DNA from: Sebastes aleutianus
Lineage: Eukaryota; Chordata; Actinopteri; Perciformes; Sebastidae
Reading direction: 5' to 3'
Assembly (NCBI GenBank): GCA_916700875.1
Contig: CAKAKS010000038.1
Coordinates: 9,651,719 to 9,715,718 of the forward strand
DNA: 64,000 nucleotides
Position 1 is the stretch's first letter; each line of letters begins with the position of its first letter. The translations under genes and the position numbers were made by a program. The notes below the pieces were generated by a model that saw nothing but the letters and a program-made list of their open reading frames with translations, did no database searches and was not told where the DNA came from. Shown in pieces: positions 10,961 to 23,539 of this stretch.

Positions 10961-12438
10961 AAGCCTGTTGACACGCACACACACACACAAACACACACAA
11001 ACACACACATGATTTAGTCTGAGTAAAATTAATCAGAAGAAAGGGATCTGCTAATTTTGAAACGTGAACATCCTCTGGGAAGTGTGAAACGTGCAGGATG
11101 AAAAAGCCCAACTCACCGGGTCAAAACGGAGTTTAGGAGAGAGACGCTTCGTCATACGAGATAATGACATCAATGTCACTGGTGAAGATGAAAACCCCAC
11201 TACACTCAGTCAGGTGTTGGTGTGAGACACATTTTCCTAATTCCCCGTTTGTGCTAGACCGATCATCGTTTGCTTGCCGTGCAGAGCAGAGCAGGAAAAA
11301 CTATATTTTATACGACAGAAAGCATAAAAAAGCTGGTTTACACAGATTACACTGTGCCTTAAACTCCTATTATCCTCAACAAATTAAAGATGATGTGAAA
11401 GACTAAATTAAAATAATGACTAATCGTGCACACATACCACACACGCATTTATTTTTTCACTCTTCTCCGTTTGGACAACTGTGAAAACACCTCTGTGGTC
11501 TTGCAGCGGCTGCCCTGCTATTTACTACTGTTTGTACACTCTGGTGCTGGCCAGTGAGAGGTCACTGTGTATGTGCTCCTTATTTTCACCCATATATAAA
11601 GTGCTGCTGCGATACAGCTGCACTGCGTTTGAGACACAGCAGCAACCACGGCCTGAAAAACAACCTACAAATGAAGTCTAATCATAGGGGCTGCTGTTTA
11701 AGCAGCTGTAAATAATTTGCAGGGATCGGCGAAGATCAACACTGTGTCAAAAAGCGCTGCATTTATGAGTGATGTTCGGAGGAGAGGTTATTAATATAGA
11801 GGACACAGGGCACTCTTATCTGTGAGAAGATAAATGTGAGACAATATGATGGTGGCACTGATTGGCCAATCAAACGCACCAGCTAAGTGACAACAAACAA
11901 CAGCTTTCATTTCAATAAATGACATTTTGATGATATTCTTAGATGGCACCATCAGCTCCTTGCTGTGCTGCAAATGATGTTTACAGCTGTTACCATGGCA
12001 ACAACAAGTATATGGGAGTGTTGCAAACCAGCCCCTCTGTTGGATGCTGTGATCTCGGTTTTGTGTGTGTGTGTCAAAAAAGATGTAACGCTCCATGTTG
12101 TTGACTATTCAGCAGTGTTTCTTCATATAATTGATAATGCATGCGTTATAACTTAATAAAGGAGGATCTTTCTCTGCGCTCAGTGACATGAACATGAATG
12201 GATTACATAATAAAAGTGACCAAATGTGATGGATTAACTACAGTATCTCAAACTAGTTTTTTCTGCTTGTCTTCAAGCAGTGTATTTGTCTGTATGTTGT
12301 CAGGTAGTGAATGACAGAGATTGGCTGCAGCAGAGCTCCACATCCACCTCAGCACTGTCAGCTCTGCATGCCTGCTGTCTGTCGCCGGCTCTCAGGTCAC
12401 AGAGTTGGCCTCTGGCAGCCTGACTGATAGGGAAGGAG
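10961..12438. other. non-coding, no gene seen
   Basis: Unique-looking sequence. Short ORFs are present but none has good splice signals or recognisable protein content. Confidence 0.35.
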
Positions 12439-12441
12439 GTG

Positions 12442-12473
<32 letters not shown>

Positions 12474-12544
12474 CGTGCGTGTGTGTTTGTGTGTGTGTGT
12501 GCATGTGTGTTTGTGTGTGTGTGTGTGCGTGTGTGTTTGTGTGT
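12439..12544. repeat. compound (GT)n microsatellite
   Basis: About 106 bp of GT repeats interrupted at regular places by TT and GC, giving a higher-order pattern with GTGTGTTTGT as the recurring block. It underlies spurious Cys-Val ORFs. Confidence 0.95.
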
Positions 12545-12717
12545 CCTTAAAAAAGGAAATGTCAGTACATACAATGTTTTATAGGCTGCATTTTTATGTA
12601 AAATTGAGCCGTCAATTTTCCAAATTTCATATATTTTGAAAGTATTTGTTTTTATTTGTTGTTATTTTCAGTGCTGAAACTATTTGTCAATTAGTTAATT
12701 AGATTAGATTGAAATGT

Positions 12718-13294
12718 GTTGCTTTTAGGGCTGTACTGAATAGCTTGAAGCTTCATTCATAACGTTGACATTAAAAATGATTATAATTAACAACTTACAG
12801 AAACATTGCTCGCAAAAGTCCACCTTCTACCTTCTCTTCTTCCCTATCTCTCAAGTAAACACACAGCGAGCGATGCAGCGCTCAGTCTTCGTCACTGTAA
12901 TTATTATCATAGTCCTCAGTCGACAAGTCAAAATGTATTGAAAAAAGAGATGAAATCATTTCCAAAATTCACAACATGTTTTTTTGTAACGAAATATTCT
13001 GCTTCAATCCATAATTGTTGGCGTTTAGCCTTTCAAAAGCAACATTTTCACTGCGGTCAAAAAACTGTTCACTCTCCCGCACGCACCTGTATTAACTGGG
13101 CAGTCTAGCGGCACCATAAATTACATTTATATAACCACAATAACACAAAATCATATTTTTCCATTCTTTTTAGAGTGATGATGACATCATAAAGTATGAC
13201 GACAGACATTCGACGCTTCATTCAAAAACCTCAATAGAAGCTTTGAATGTAAAACAAAAAAAAAAAAGGCTATCAAAACAGCCCTAGTTGCTTT
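12718..13294 (+). mobile_element. hAT-like MITE, family B, with perfect TSD
   Basis: The element proper is 12726-13286 (561 bp). It begins TAGGGCTGTACTGAATAGC and ends GCTATCAAAACAGCCCTA, which pair as inverted repeats through TAGGGCTGT. The octamer GTTGCTTT is repeated exactly at 12718-12725 and 13287-13294, which fixes both boundaries. There is no transposase. A truncated, inverted relative lies at 21478-21772. Confidence 0.88.
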
Positions 13295-14363
13295 TCTAAG
13301 AAACCTCTAGTTAATTGGATATCATTGGGGGGATTATGAAGACATATCCTACAACTTCAACTGGGATATTGTGCTTGAATTGTTCCACTACAAGCACAAC
13401 CAGACTTTTTGGCGACTAAAAGGTTCTGATGCAGAAGATAACGACGGATTATTCAATAATGAAATAATTATTTTCTGCAGCCCTTGTTATTTTTCAATTC
13501 GCTTTTCTGAGCTCTTAATAAGTAACCTAAGTTGAAGGGGCTGTGCCAAAAATTGTTATGTGCTTATATAAAAAACGTTTTAAAAGAAATACAAAATATT
13601 GGCCGATATAGCTTAATCAGATTGTTTTCCTCCTCAAATATTAATATCAGTATTTGCATACGGTATGTGTGTCTCGAGTAGGAGTGTCAAAAAGAGATAA
13701 ACGCACAAAGGCAGACCGAGACAGAGAGAGAGAGGGAGGTGTAAGGTTTATCTGCCTGACTCCATGCTGTACCTGCTGGACTTGGCAGGGACAGGCGCTG
13801 TCATCTGACCCTCTCCTCTCTTTCACTGGCTCGAGGCCAACCTGCCCGGGCCGAGCCAGGCACATCGGATTAATATCTGCTGGGCTGTTACGTGTCTCTG
13901 TCCTTACATCACTGTCCTCTGCTGCTGACTGTATGGTGAAGCTGAGGCAACGGACGAGACGCATGTCGAATTACACACACACATTGGTGGTCACACTGAG
14001 GCAGCAGGTTGGTGCCACACTGGATTTCAGTGTCTTTGAAAAGGCTGCATTTTCTGCACACTACTCTTGAAATTACGACATTTATTAACTCAATACATCA
14101 GTCTAATGTTCCGGTCCATACAGTATTTCATCAGCGTATATGAATTCTCCATGAATTGCTCCCATTTTCAAGATATTGAGCTCCTATCCGAGCCGACGCA
14201 CCTGCATGACAAGTAGTGCATGTGCAAGTTTTTCCTAATCTGCTAGCCGTACTGGATTTCAGCCATTGGCCGCAGGGTGCAAAAGTGAGAGTCATGGAGC
14301 GAGAGGCTAGTGATTGTGGAAGTCTGCAATACACTTGACTTTTGAACTTCTGTCTTGGAGGAT
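13295..14363. other. non-coding, no gene seen
   Basis: Unique-looking. A 138-codon open frame at 13654-14070 (+) and another on the opposite strand overlap in the same CG-richer stretch. Neither shows recognisable protein content or bounding splice sites. Confidence 0.3.
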
Positions 14364-14837
14364 TTAAAAGGACTGTTTGTAACTTTTTAAGCGTATAAAT
14401 GTACCGGGTCGGGCTCCGCACGTTGTCATCTCGTTACCGACCGGGTGCCGGTGTCTCCCTCCGGCTGCGGGTGGAGATGACAAGTTACTCGCTGCAGAGC
14501 TCCGTCACTTCACAAGACACGGAAAACCTCTGTTGGTCTGGAGGAGCTGCAGCAGTTATTTCTGCACAAACGCCAAAACGCCAAAAGCCAACACTCTTAT
14601 CAGCATTGATTCATGAAGAGACCTTCGTCTGGTCAGCTAACATTACTGCCAAGCAGGTGAAATATAGAGTGATATTGTGGTTTTAGCTGATGTGTGTTGC
14701 CTCACTGTTTTGAGCGATGCTCGTTCATGTCTATTTAGAGCGAGCAAGCGCGAGCTCGACGCTGACTTTCGTTGATTTCACGGCCACAGGTGTCGCTGTT
14801 AACAAGCAATTCTGAAAGTTAGAAATAGTCCCTTTAA
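14364..14837 (+). mobile_element. TTAA-flanked piggyBac-like MITE, copy 1
   Basis: TTAA lies at 14364-14367 and 14834-14837. The left end reads AAGGACTGTTTGTAAC and the right end inverted reads AGGGACTATTTCTAAC, so the termini pair. The TTAA target with TIRs points to the piggyBac superfamily. The interior matches, inverted, the copy at 37678-38304, including GGTGCCGGTGTCTCCC, a CAAGACACGG-AAACCTCTGTTGG block and GCCAAGCAGGTGAAATATAG. This copy is shorter (474 against 627 bp), so the two differ by internal indels. Confidence 0.8.
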
Positions 14838-16876
14838 GCAAATAGGCTGAAGTCAAAACTTGAATGTACTTAATCAAGAAAAGTAAGAAAATATTGCTTG
14901 TTAAGTTTCCTGAAGAATGAAGAAGATAAGTTCAGGTTCAGTTCAGTTCTATCCAGATAAAATCACAAAAAGGATAAGTGCATTAGAAGAGTATATGTGT
15001 GTTATGTTTCTGTGTCTGCATATTGCGTTCACAGAAAATCTCTAATCAGTACTTCTTGGCTTTGTTCGAGTCGCAAGCCTTTCATATTTTGTTACATGTT
15101 TGCTGAATAAAAGGAATATTTTCAGAGAAGATGCTGAAGATTTCCCCAAAGAAATCCTGAGGAAGAAAGTGAGAAAATTTTATTATTTTGGAATTGTCCC
15201 CAAATTTGCTTTGCTTGGCCTAGATGTATCTTCAATATCAAAAAACTCCACACAAAGACTGTGCACTCTGAAGTATTAGAGGATCTCTGAGTTATCAGTC
15301 CGCATGCAGGAGCCTATAGCTTGCCAGTTTTTACTCTGGGAATTTTATCATGACAATAGTGAAGCCGCCTCGGGGCCCTTTTAAGCTTCCCTCATTTCAT
15401 TTCCATCTCTATTGCTCTCCGAGTTCAGTTACATTTGGCCGTGCATCACCATGGCAGCGGACACTGGCCCTCGTGTCTGACTCAGACATCATCCAGAGCA
15501 TTTCAGCTCTGAGTGAGTCATAATGAGTCCCACTCTCCAGTGCTACGGCGCTGAAAATAGGCTCACTTTCCTCCTTAAGATTCCTCTGGGGACAGCGTCT
15601 GTGATCATCTCTCAAAACGCTCCTTTCATTCGGCGACAAACATGAACAAAAAAATAAAAAAGAGCTAGGAATGTTGGGATCCGGCCAAGTGGATGAAGAC
15701 AGTTTTTTACTTGTGAACAGGATATGCACACAAGGACAGAAAAACACAACGTAAACACACAAAAACTGTGAATACAAACGGAGACAGACCTCTCTTTTCT
15801 CCTACTATTTACTTGTATGCACATAAAAATAGTTCAGAAAGTCAAACGCGAGCCTAAAGTTGATCACTTTAACTTCCCTACTAAACTTCACTTCTCTATT
15901 TACAAAAAACCTGATCAAATACACGTCTCCAATTTATATTTCGCATATGAGAATCTAAAATAATCGAAATAAAGTCCGGGTGAGCAGTTGCTGGACATGG
16001 ACCACAAGTTTATAAAGAAGGAAGAGATGAACCTATAGAGAGAGTAAGAGGTTAAATCACCTTCTAACAAATGAAGATAAAGCCCTGCGCGGTAGGACTG
16101 AGATTCATTTGGTTTGCATGCAGTGTGAGTTCGTCACATTGGTTTCTGTGACACAGCCTCCAGGCCCACAGTTCTGCTAAATGAGAAGCTTCCTTTTTTA
16201 TTGTGATGGGAGGCGAAGACGGAGGAGACACGAGGAGGGAGGGAAATTTCCCCGCCTGAAATTTGTAAATGAGATTTGCTAACCCTGGGCACGACATTCA
16301 TTCTGGGTCCAACGTCTGAGGAAAATAGTAATTTCTGCCTCTATCTCTGAAATCTATACACTCCAACTAAGATAATGTGGCACAGTCTCTGTGCTGGCCT
16401 GTCACTCATCGGGACCTGTGGGTCATTAACCCTTTACAATCTGCTGAACGTTGCCTCCAAATATTATTTTTTACATTGATAAAATTCTGATATCAATTAA
16501 GATATTAGCTGATTACTTGATTGGAGTATTTTACAGTGACACAGCTTACAGGCATTCCATGCAGCAAACCCTACTTATCTAATACAATTAAACACACATA
16601 GAGAGAAATGAGAGAGGGGTGAATTCCAGTCCTTGATTATTTTTGAGTGTCGTTATGCCTGTTTTTGTATTGCAAGTAAGTGTAGTGTTAAATTTATTAT
16701 GTTTTATTTTTACAGTCAACGTCATTCAGCATGTGCAAGAGAATCAAAAATGAAGTTGGTGAGAAAGCAGTGTGAGTGCAGTTGTCAACACTGGATGTGA
16801 GATTTTTTTTTATCATGATGAAATAAATTCAAAATTGAAAGATAAAAGTAAATGTGGCCTGATTTAAGTGACGTTG
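14838..16876. other. non-coding, no gene seen
   Basis: About 2 kb of unique-looking sequence. There are open frames on the minus strand at 15409-15824, but no recognised domain and no good splice-bounded exon. Confidence 0.35.
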
Positions 16877-17233
16877 CTAATTTTTAGGGCTGAAACTAAC
16901 AATTATTTTCATTGTTGATTAATCTGTCGGATATTTTCTCCATTAATCGATTAGTTGTCTATAATATGTCAGAAAATGGTGAAAAATGTCGATCAGTGTT
17001 TCCCAAAGCCCAAGATGACGTCCTCAAATGTCTTGTTTTGTCCACAACTCAAAGATATTCAGTTCACTGTCATAGAGGAGTAAATAAACCAGAAAATATT
17101 CACGTTTAAGAAGCTGGAATCAGAGAATTTCTTTTTTTTTTCCTGTTAAAAAATTACTCAAATCAAAATAGTTGGCCTATATTTTAATAGCTGACAATTA
17201 ATATTGATTATTTTTTGCAGCTTCACTAATTTG
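16877..17233 (+). mobile_element. hAT-like MITE (CAACTAACGATTA type)
   Basis: The element proper is 16885-17225. It starts TAGGGCTGAAACTAACAATT and ends with a decayed TTTTTTGCAGCTTCA that pairs with the start. The flanks are CTAATTTT and CTAATTTG (7 of 8). The interior, for example AAATGGTGAAAAATGTCGAT and CCCAAGATGACGTCCTCAAA, is one of the most familiar short repeats of percomorph fish. The short ORF inside it is not a gene. Confidence 0.85.
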
Positions 17234-18690
17234 AATTGCTAATCTAGACTGCTAGTCTTTGTTCTAGTCTTATCAAGCAAATCTGCAACTTGTTTATTTG
17301 GCATTTGGTAATGTTAGGTAGTTAATTAGGCTGGATAGGTAGGAGAGCATGAGAATTTGCTATTGCTATTTAAGCAAGAATAGAGCAGAAGCTAATTCTC
17401 ATAGTATATGATCCTGTTTTGCATAGAAATATTACCTTATTTACATCAGGATTAAATGGCATGTGTGTGTGTGTTGTGTGACAGAGAAAGACGACCTTTA
17501 TTACTACAAAATATAAAATCAAGCAGCCTCTAATATCACACTTTTTCCCCGTCATTAATTACGTTACATTATCCATCAATCTGTTCAGTTTATTTTTTAT
17601 TTAATACTAAATACTTTTATGCTGTATCTGTAGATGTATCTGCCGTCTATAATTATGATTAGGCGTCACGTTTAGTTATTTATCATCCTTATTATTCATT
17701 ATTATCCTTTCAACCTGTGGCCTACAGCCCATTTCAAAAGAACAATAGCTGCATGATCCAACACTTCAATATGATCCACATGCACACAGAACACAGGCTC
17801 AAAGAGGTTCCATACAGAATAAATGTGAGTAGCCACAGAGCACAAGCGTGCAACAAAGAGTTAATCTCTCTGTCCAATTAAACCGTCCCGTGGTGCTAAA
17901 AATAGGCCCATTCAGAAGAGCGTAGAAAGAGGATCTGCTCCCGCTCTCCTGGCACAACGGTCCGTGCTCTCAATCCATCCCACCACCCTTCCGGTGGGAT
18001 TTGCTAACCCTTTGAAAATGTGCCAGTGACCCAGTCTGCTAGCTTTCACTTCAAGGCCTGTTAAGGTCTCCTAAGACAGTGATTAACATCATTACAGGTG
18101 TTACTTAAATCTGCTGGTGCAGGAACATAGGAGAAAGGTAATTATATATAAAGATGCAGGGGAAAAAGCAGAAAGCACATGCTTCGTGAGCAGAAACATA
18201 GTGCCATCTATGATATTTTTTACAGCTAAAAACACATCTAAAAGGTTTGTTTTGTATTCTTACTAGTGTAATACCAAAGGTCACCAAACATGTGTACTAA
18301 TAAGAATGATAAATGTACAACAAAACTTACCGGGACTGAGGGAAATGTTAAAGATGCAATGAGTAAGATGTAGCCACGTGCTCCAACGAAATAGGGGGCA
18401 GAATTTCACCTCTACTGCTGGTCCATACAATCTGTATTTATAGTAATAAAAAAAAAGCCAACTACTAACTAACAGCAGGGCAAGAATACACACAATTCAA
18501 CCAAACTGCCGAAACTCTGAGAGCTCGTTAAAATAACATTGGTATCTTGTCATTTTCACGTGTGGCGTTGGCTTATACTTTACATTAGCTATCTGTGTGT
18601 TCACTGTGCCACTAACCAGGGGCTGTACGGTCCGTGTACATTCTGATAGTTTGTTTATTAGATTAAATCCAAAGTAGCAGAGGCGAGAAA
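17234..18690. other. non-coding, no gene seen
   Basis: Unique-looking sequence without an exon-like frame. Some of 18540-18690 may belong to the inverted-repeat element that follows. Confidence 0.35.
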
Positions 18691-19026
18691 ACCACTAGTA
18701 TTTTCATTTCGTCCTCCTTGCCACCAGGAGACTATTTCGCCGGGAGGAGAGATTGGGAAGCTCCAGGAGATGGAGCGGGGGGTCTGATCTCGGGGGACCG
18801 CCACGACTCCCCGCCAGATCAGCAAACTTTCTGTTGCAGCCGTTATACAAGTTAGACCCAGCACTCTAACAGCCCGCTGTGACTCCTGCCACTGGGTTTG
18901 CGCTGGCTGAATGCTAATTGCTACAGCTAACTCCTAACTGAAGGCCTATACCTCCCAGAGCTGCCGCCGCCCACCCTCCTCCCAGCGGAGTAGTGGCAAG
19001 GAGGACAAAATGAAAATACAAGTTGT
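18691..19026. repeat. inverted-repeat element, 336 bp
   Basis: The 36-bp arms at 18691-18726 and 18991-19026 pair at about 31 of 36 positions. The left arm contains TATTTTCATTTCGTCCTCCT and the right arm contains its complement AGGAGGACAAAATGAAAATA. The loop is CG-rich. The structure fits a foldback MITE or the terminal repeats of a longer one. No target duplication could be fixed. Confidence 0.6.
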
Positions 19027-21477
19027 TTTCTTATGTCTTGTGAATGACAAGCCCTCGGGGCAGCTCTGCTTCCTACTTCTTTGTCCTCTCATGTTGAACT
19101 GAGGGCAGACTGGACACTACAGTGACTCAGTCACTATCGCTTCTCGAGGTCCAAGTGGTATTACAAGACAGGACGGGCCGGGGCCAGCTGGTTAGCAAGC
19201 TCATTTCAGTAGATATCTCTTCAACACAATACATAGACATCTTTGACATAATGTCAACACTGTAACCTCTTCACATTCTCTTGATAATGTTAGTTAAAGT
19301 AAAGTACTGTAAGTGAAAACGCCTGTGTGGGTGGATCATTGGTTTGAAGGGCCTTTAACAATGCCTCTTTGCATTGCTCGTTTCACTAGTTAGTAATCAG
19401 CACCTACTTAACGTAATGCAGGACAGTGGCAGTTAAGGGAAGAAAGGTAGGAGACGTTAAAGGAGACAGACTGCTTTAAAACTGCAGAGGAATAACAGAG
19501 TTAATGGCAGGAAGAGGAGAGTGTGATCGGGATTAGAAGGCAATCTGGATTAGTCAGAGGATCTGGGCCTCACGCTGCTGCTGCTACTGCAGGCATCGGG
19601 TGACACATGCACAAAAATGCCAAGTCAGGCTGAGAGCCGGAGACAAGCAATGTCTGCGCATACATACCCGTGTTCGTACATGTTGTCATTTGATTATTTA
19701 CAGCTCGCTTCTGCAATTTTACAGGGCTGAAATCGTCCATTGTGATACTTTAATTTCATCAGACAGAAACCCCTTGAGAAGAGGACGAGATAGATATTGC
19801 CATACACTCTAATCATGCACTGTGTAATAGCTCTTTGCTTTAATATCTGTAAGTTAACAAAGCGCTGGCACAAAGTCAAATTTGTATTCTATCCTTTTAA
19901 ATACAATCGGCTCATATAACAAGCAGACTAATAATACTTGAGAAATAACTTAATTACCACTCACTCTCCGCAGCGCTCTAATTATAGCCTTTACAAAAGA
20001 GCAGCAGTAATGCACTTTTAAGTGTAATGGGAGTTTATCTAATTAGGCCTATCACACAGGCATGCACACACACACTTGCACACTGGTGAGAGAACTGTCA
20101 TTCAGTAATTAGTAGTGGTGATGAAACCCTCTATTACCGTTTCATTTACACACCATCACAGGCCACAGTCGGCCGACCTGCGTGCTTGCATACAGCCAAG
20201 CTTCGCTAACAGCTTTTAAAACAGTAATATCTTTATGACACAACTGTGCCCAGTGTGATACATTAGCTGGTTTGCCTTTTTATTTCCACAATCAGTTAAA
20301 AGCCAGTGCAGTATTTCACCACTATCTACTCCAGTAATGACGGCCTTATATCTCCATCTGTGGTGTTAATGAGTGGGAAGGCGTGGTCTTACTGCTGAGA
20401 CTAATAGGGATGGTCACACAGTCTAACAAGGTGTGAATATATATATTACATGCCCCGGGGAACATAATGGAGGTGTTTGCTCTTATTATCACACAGCTAA
20501 TGATGCCCCTGTGAGCTAAGCAGCCAACCAGCCAATCACCCAGCCAGCCATCGCAGTGTTCGGCTCTTTATTTTAAACCTCAACAGATGTACCATACTTG
20601 GCTTGGACTCCAGTTGTGTGTTTGAGCTTGTGTGATATTAGAAACAAGACTCCCCGCTGTGTTAGCAGGGTTTATGAGATATGGAAACCCTTTATTTTAC
20701 ATTAAAAAAAAAAGGTTCCACATCTGGTGCGTAGGGAAACCAGAGGCCTGAGGTTGAAATGAGGTAATTTAAATATATCCTCAAGAGCTTTGCCAAGGTG
20801 GCTTTGTTTGCTTTCTCATTTTCACCCGGATAAATGTACCGCTGTTGCCAAATCTCCCAACTAGATACATGAACTACCTCGTTAAATCATTTTCCCATGC
20901 GACCAAAAAATATCATAGGACGTCGTTAAACATTTATTTTTAACAATATTTTCATGGATAAGCCGTGGGTATGGTAGGTTTATAACATCCACAATGAATG
21001 CCAATGCTCACTGTGTGGTGCGCCCAGAAGATTCGGTCCCCCTGTAGTGTGGCGTTTCCGGCTTGGCTGAACATAGTAGTCAGTGTTTATGGGTGGGAAG
21101 CCAGTGAGGGATCACGTTCTTCGCCCTAGTAACTAATATGGGCATGGTTTGGATCTGGACATAGCGTGAACCTTCTTGTGCGTTAGCTTTAGTGGCTATT
21201 GCTGCTCTTAACAATAGCTATGTTAATTAATTTACCCCTCTCATCTGCAAAAAAATAAGCAATTGTCTGGTTGTTGTTTATTGCAACTGAATATGAATAA
21301 GACTTCCGTGTGCAGAAATGCTTGCTTTCTGTAGGTGAAAACTGAGTTTTAAGACAAGGTGAACACTTGTCAGGTTAATCTGAGAACTCTTTGCAATACA
21401 TTCAGGCGCGTAAGCTTTTTAAGCAGAGGAATGTTATTCTAATGCATATACAGTATGTAGTGTTTACGACTAAATAC
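19027..21477. other. non-coding, no gene seen
   Basis: About 2.4 kb. Between 19960 and 20060 ATTA-type cores cluster (CTCTAATTATAGCC, TCTAATTAGGCC), a weak hint of regulatory function. No coding sequence supported. Confidence 0.35.
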
Positions 21478-21772
21478 CAGAGCTGTATCGAAGGTAATGT
21501 TTTACATTTGAAGCTTCTAATGGTTTTCGATGAATCTTAGAATGTCTGTCATCATATTTTATGATATCATCATTCTAAAAAAATTGATTTTTTTGTTATT
21601 GTGGTTACATAAATGTACTTTATGGTGCTGTTAGATTGGTGCTAGCCGTTCCGTTAATACAGGTGCGTGCCTTCCTTTGTGTGCGGCAAAAAAGAGTTTT
21701 TTGACCGCAGGGAAGATGTTGTTTTTGAAAGGCTAAACGCCAACAAACGTGGATTGATGCAGAATATTTTTT
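21478..21772 (-). mobile_element. truncated hAT-like MITE, family B, copy 2
   Basis: On the minus strand this stretch repeats the right half of the 12726-13286 element: the Phe-rich AAAGGCTAAACGCCAACAA block, TTTTTTGACCGCAG, ACAGGTGCGTGC and the decayed terminus CAGAGCTGTATCGA. The match ends near 21772 and the other half is missing. It is an old, truncated copy. The 73-codon ORF here is transposon sequence, not a gene. Confidence 0.7.
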
Positions 21773-23402
21773 CTAATGTAAATAATAATATAAAATCTTT
21801 TGGACTTTACAACGCTCTTGAGTTATTGGAAATGTCAATCAAATTACATTTATTTTCTCACAGTCAATATATGAAAAATAAGGCCTAATTCAAACCATTT
21901 ATGGATATACACTTATTTATTTATTACATATTTTGGGTTGATTAAAACCATTAAAATAAAATGAACATCTGATGTGCAGTTTTTCTCTGCCATGTGCATT
22001 TCTACACCCTACCCCACACAATTATGATTTCAAATTGAATAGAAGATTATTTGTAATCTAATGTTACTTTGAAGAATATTTTCAGATGCCCCCTGGATTA
22101 GATTAGTGTTTTGAATATATAACTAGATAAACTACACTGAGACTTAAAAGGAAACATTGTCACTGCTGTGATTTTTATGTCTTTTGATTTACAGTGTGCA
22201 CATTCATTTGGGCTCTAATCTGTGTTAGATTAAGTGAAACCACTTCTCTCACCACCATCAGCAAAGTCACAGTCATTTATTTCCTCTGATTACATCCTGT
22301 TAAATGTCGTAAATGTTGTGTAGAAGAGGGTGGATAAGCAATCTTTCAGCACACAATAATATTATAGGACCGCTTTAATAAATGAGACGTTTTTTATTAT
22401 AGTGTTTCATATGTTTATGGTTATATAAAGCAGTATTTATTCATTTACTTTCAATAAAACAGTAACGCAGTAAAAAAATAAAAAGTCATATTGCTTTTTT
22501 GCTTCCTCAAGATGTTATGAGGACGACAAGCCAAGTCTCATCTAAACACTGGAAAATATTGATACTAAGGGCTTGATTATAATTAATCAAACGACTATTT
22601 CCAAGTGGAAACAGATTGTCCAAATGGAAATATTTGAGTGCATGTGTCACGACTAAACAGTGTAGCATCTGTCAGAGCAGACAGAACAGAGCTGAGGTCA
22701 TCCTCCCATGTGAATGCTCTTGTCTCAAAGATGTCCTGAAGATTGCAGTTATTCTATCATGTCAGGACATTACAGCGACAACACTATGGTTAGTAATTAT
22801 CATTAAACAAAGACAATACATCCTTGTCCAAGGTTGGATTTTCTTCACAGTAGAGAGAGTGTGCCGTTCTATGTCGTATTATAAATGTTAATGGAAAGTG
22901 TGATTTGTAAGTGTAAATGATATGGTGGCACAATGTCCTGAATATAATGAGACGTTTATAAACCATTCCCATATGCAAGAAAAAAATTAATGAAATGGCA
23001 TAAACAGGTGTCTCCAATTCTTAATCTGATTTACCCTCAATTTCCACACTTACTGAGGTTTGACTTGAGCTGGAAACCGAACCAGGCAAGAAGTGGAGGA
23101 AAGAAAACAATATGTTTTTGTAGGCAAATATAAAGTACAAGCAGTTTTATAGCATGACTAATATGAAAGTAAGTCAAGAAGTCTCCATTTCTTTTTCTCT
23201 ATTTGTGCAGCTGGTTGAAAAGCTTTCTACTGATATCTTTTTTGTTCTTTAGAAACATGGCATGAGGGCTTTCTTATGAGTTTTAACGTATTTTTATATT
23301 TGGCTTAATACAAAACCAGCAATGGCTGTAGTGATTTCAATTTGTAACGATATATGTCTTAAGTTGGCCTTTCACAATAATTATGTTATCAACTAATCAT
23401 AA
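21773..23402. other. non-coding, no gene seen
   Basis: AT-rich sequence without recognised elements or exon-like frames. Confidence 0.35.
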
Positions 23403-23539
23403 GATATAAGGACATGACCTCTGTTGTTTTAAGTTATTGACTTAATGTACAATATATGGATGTTACCTTCATCATTTTACTTTATCGACTTATCGCACAA
23501 TATATGGACATGACCTCTATCGTTTTTGTTAACCTCGAT
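23403..23539. repeat. three 48-bp tandem units, probably inside a MITE
   Basis: Units start at 23403, 23452 and 23500. Each has the form ATATATGGACATGACCTC, then a TTTT run, a TATCGACTTAT-like box, and AA. The last unit is partial. The wording and the nearby ATCGTGACAGG (23741-23751) resemble a fish hAT-like repeat built of such units, so the whole element may run from about 23345 to 23755. Confidence 0.55.

Noticed and set aside
12321..12639. Overlapping Cys-Val-rich ORFs
   Set aside because: They are readings of the compound GT microsatellite.
16912..17109. 65-codon ORF that looks well conserved between fish
   Set aside because: It lies inside a MITE at 16885-17225; similarity reflects the repeat, not a gene.
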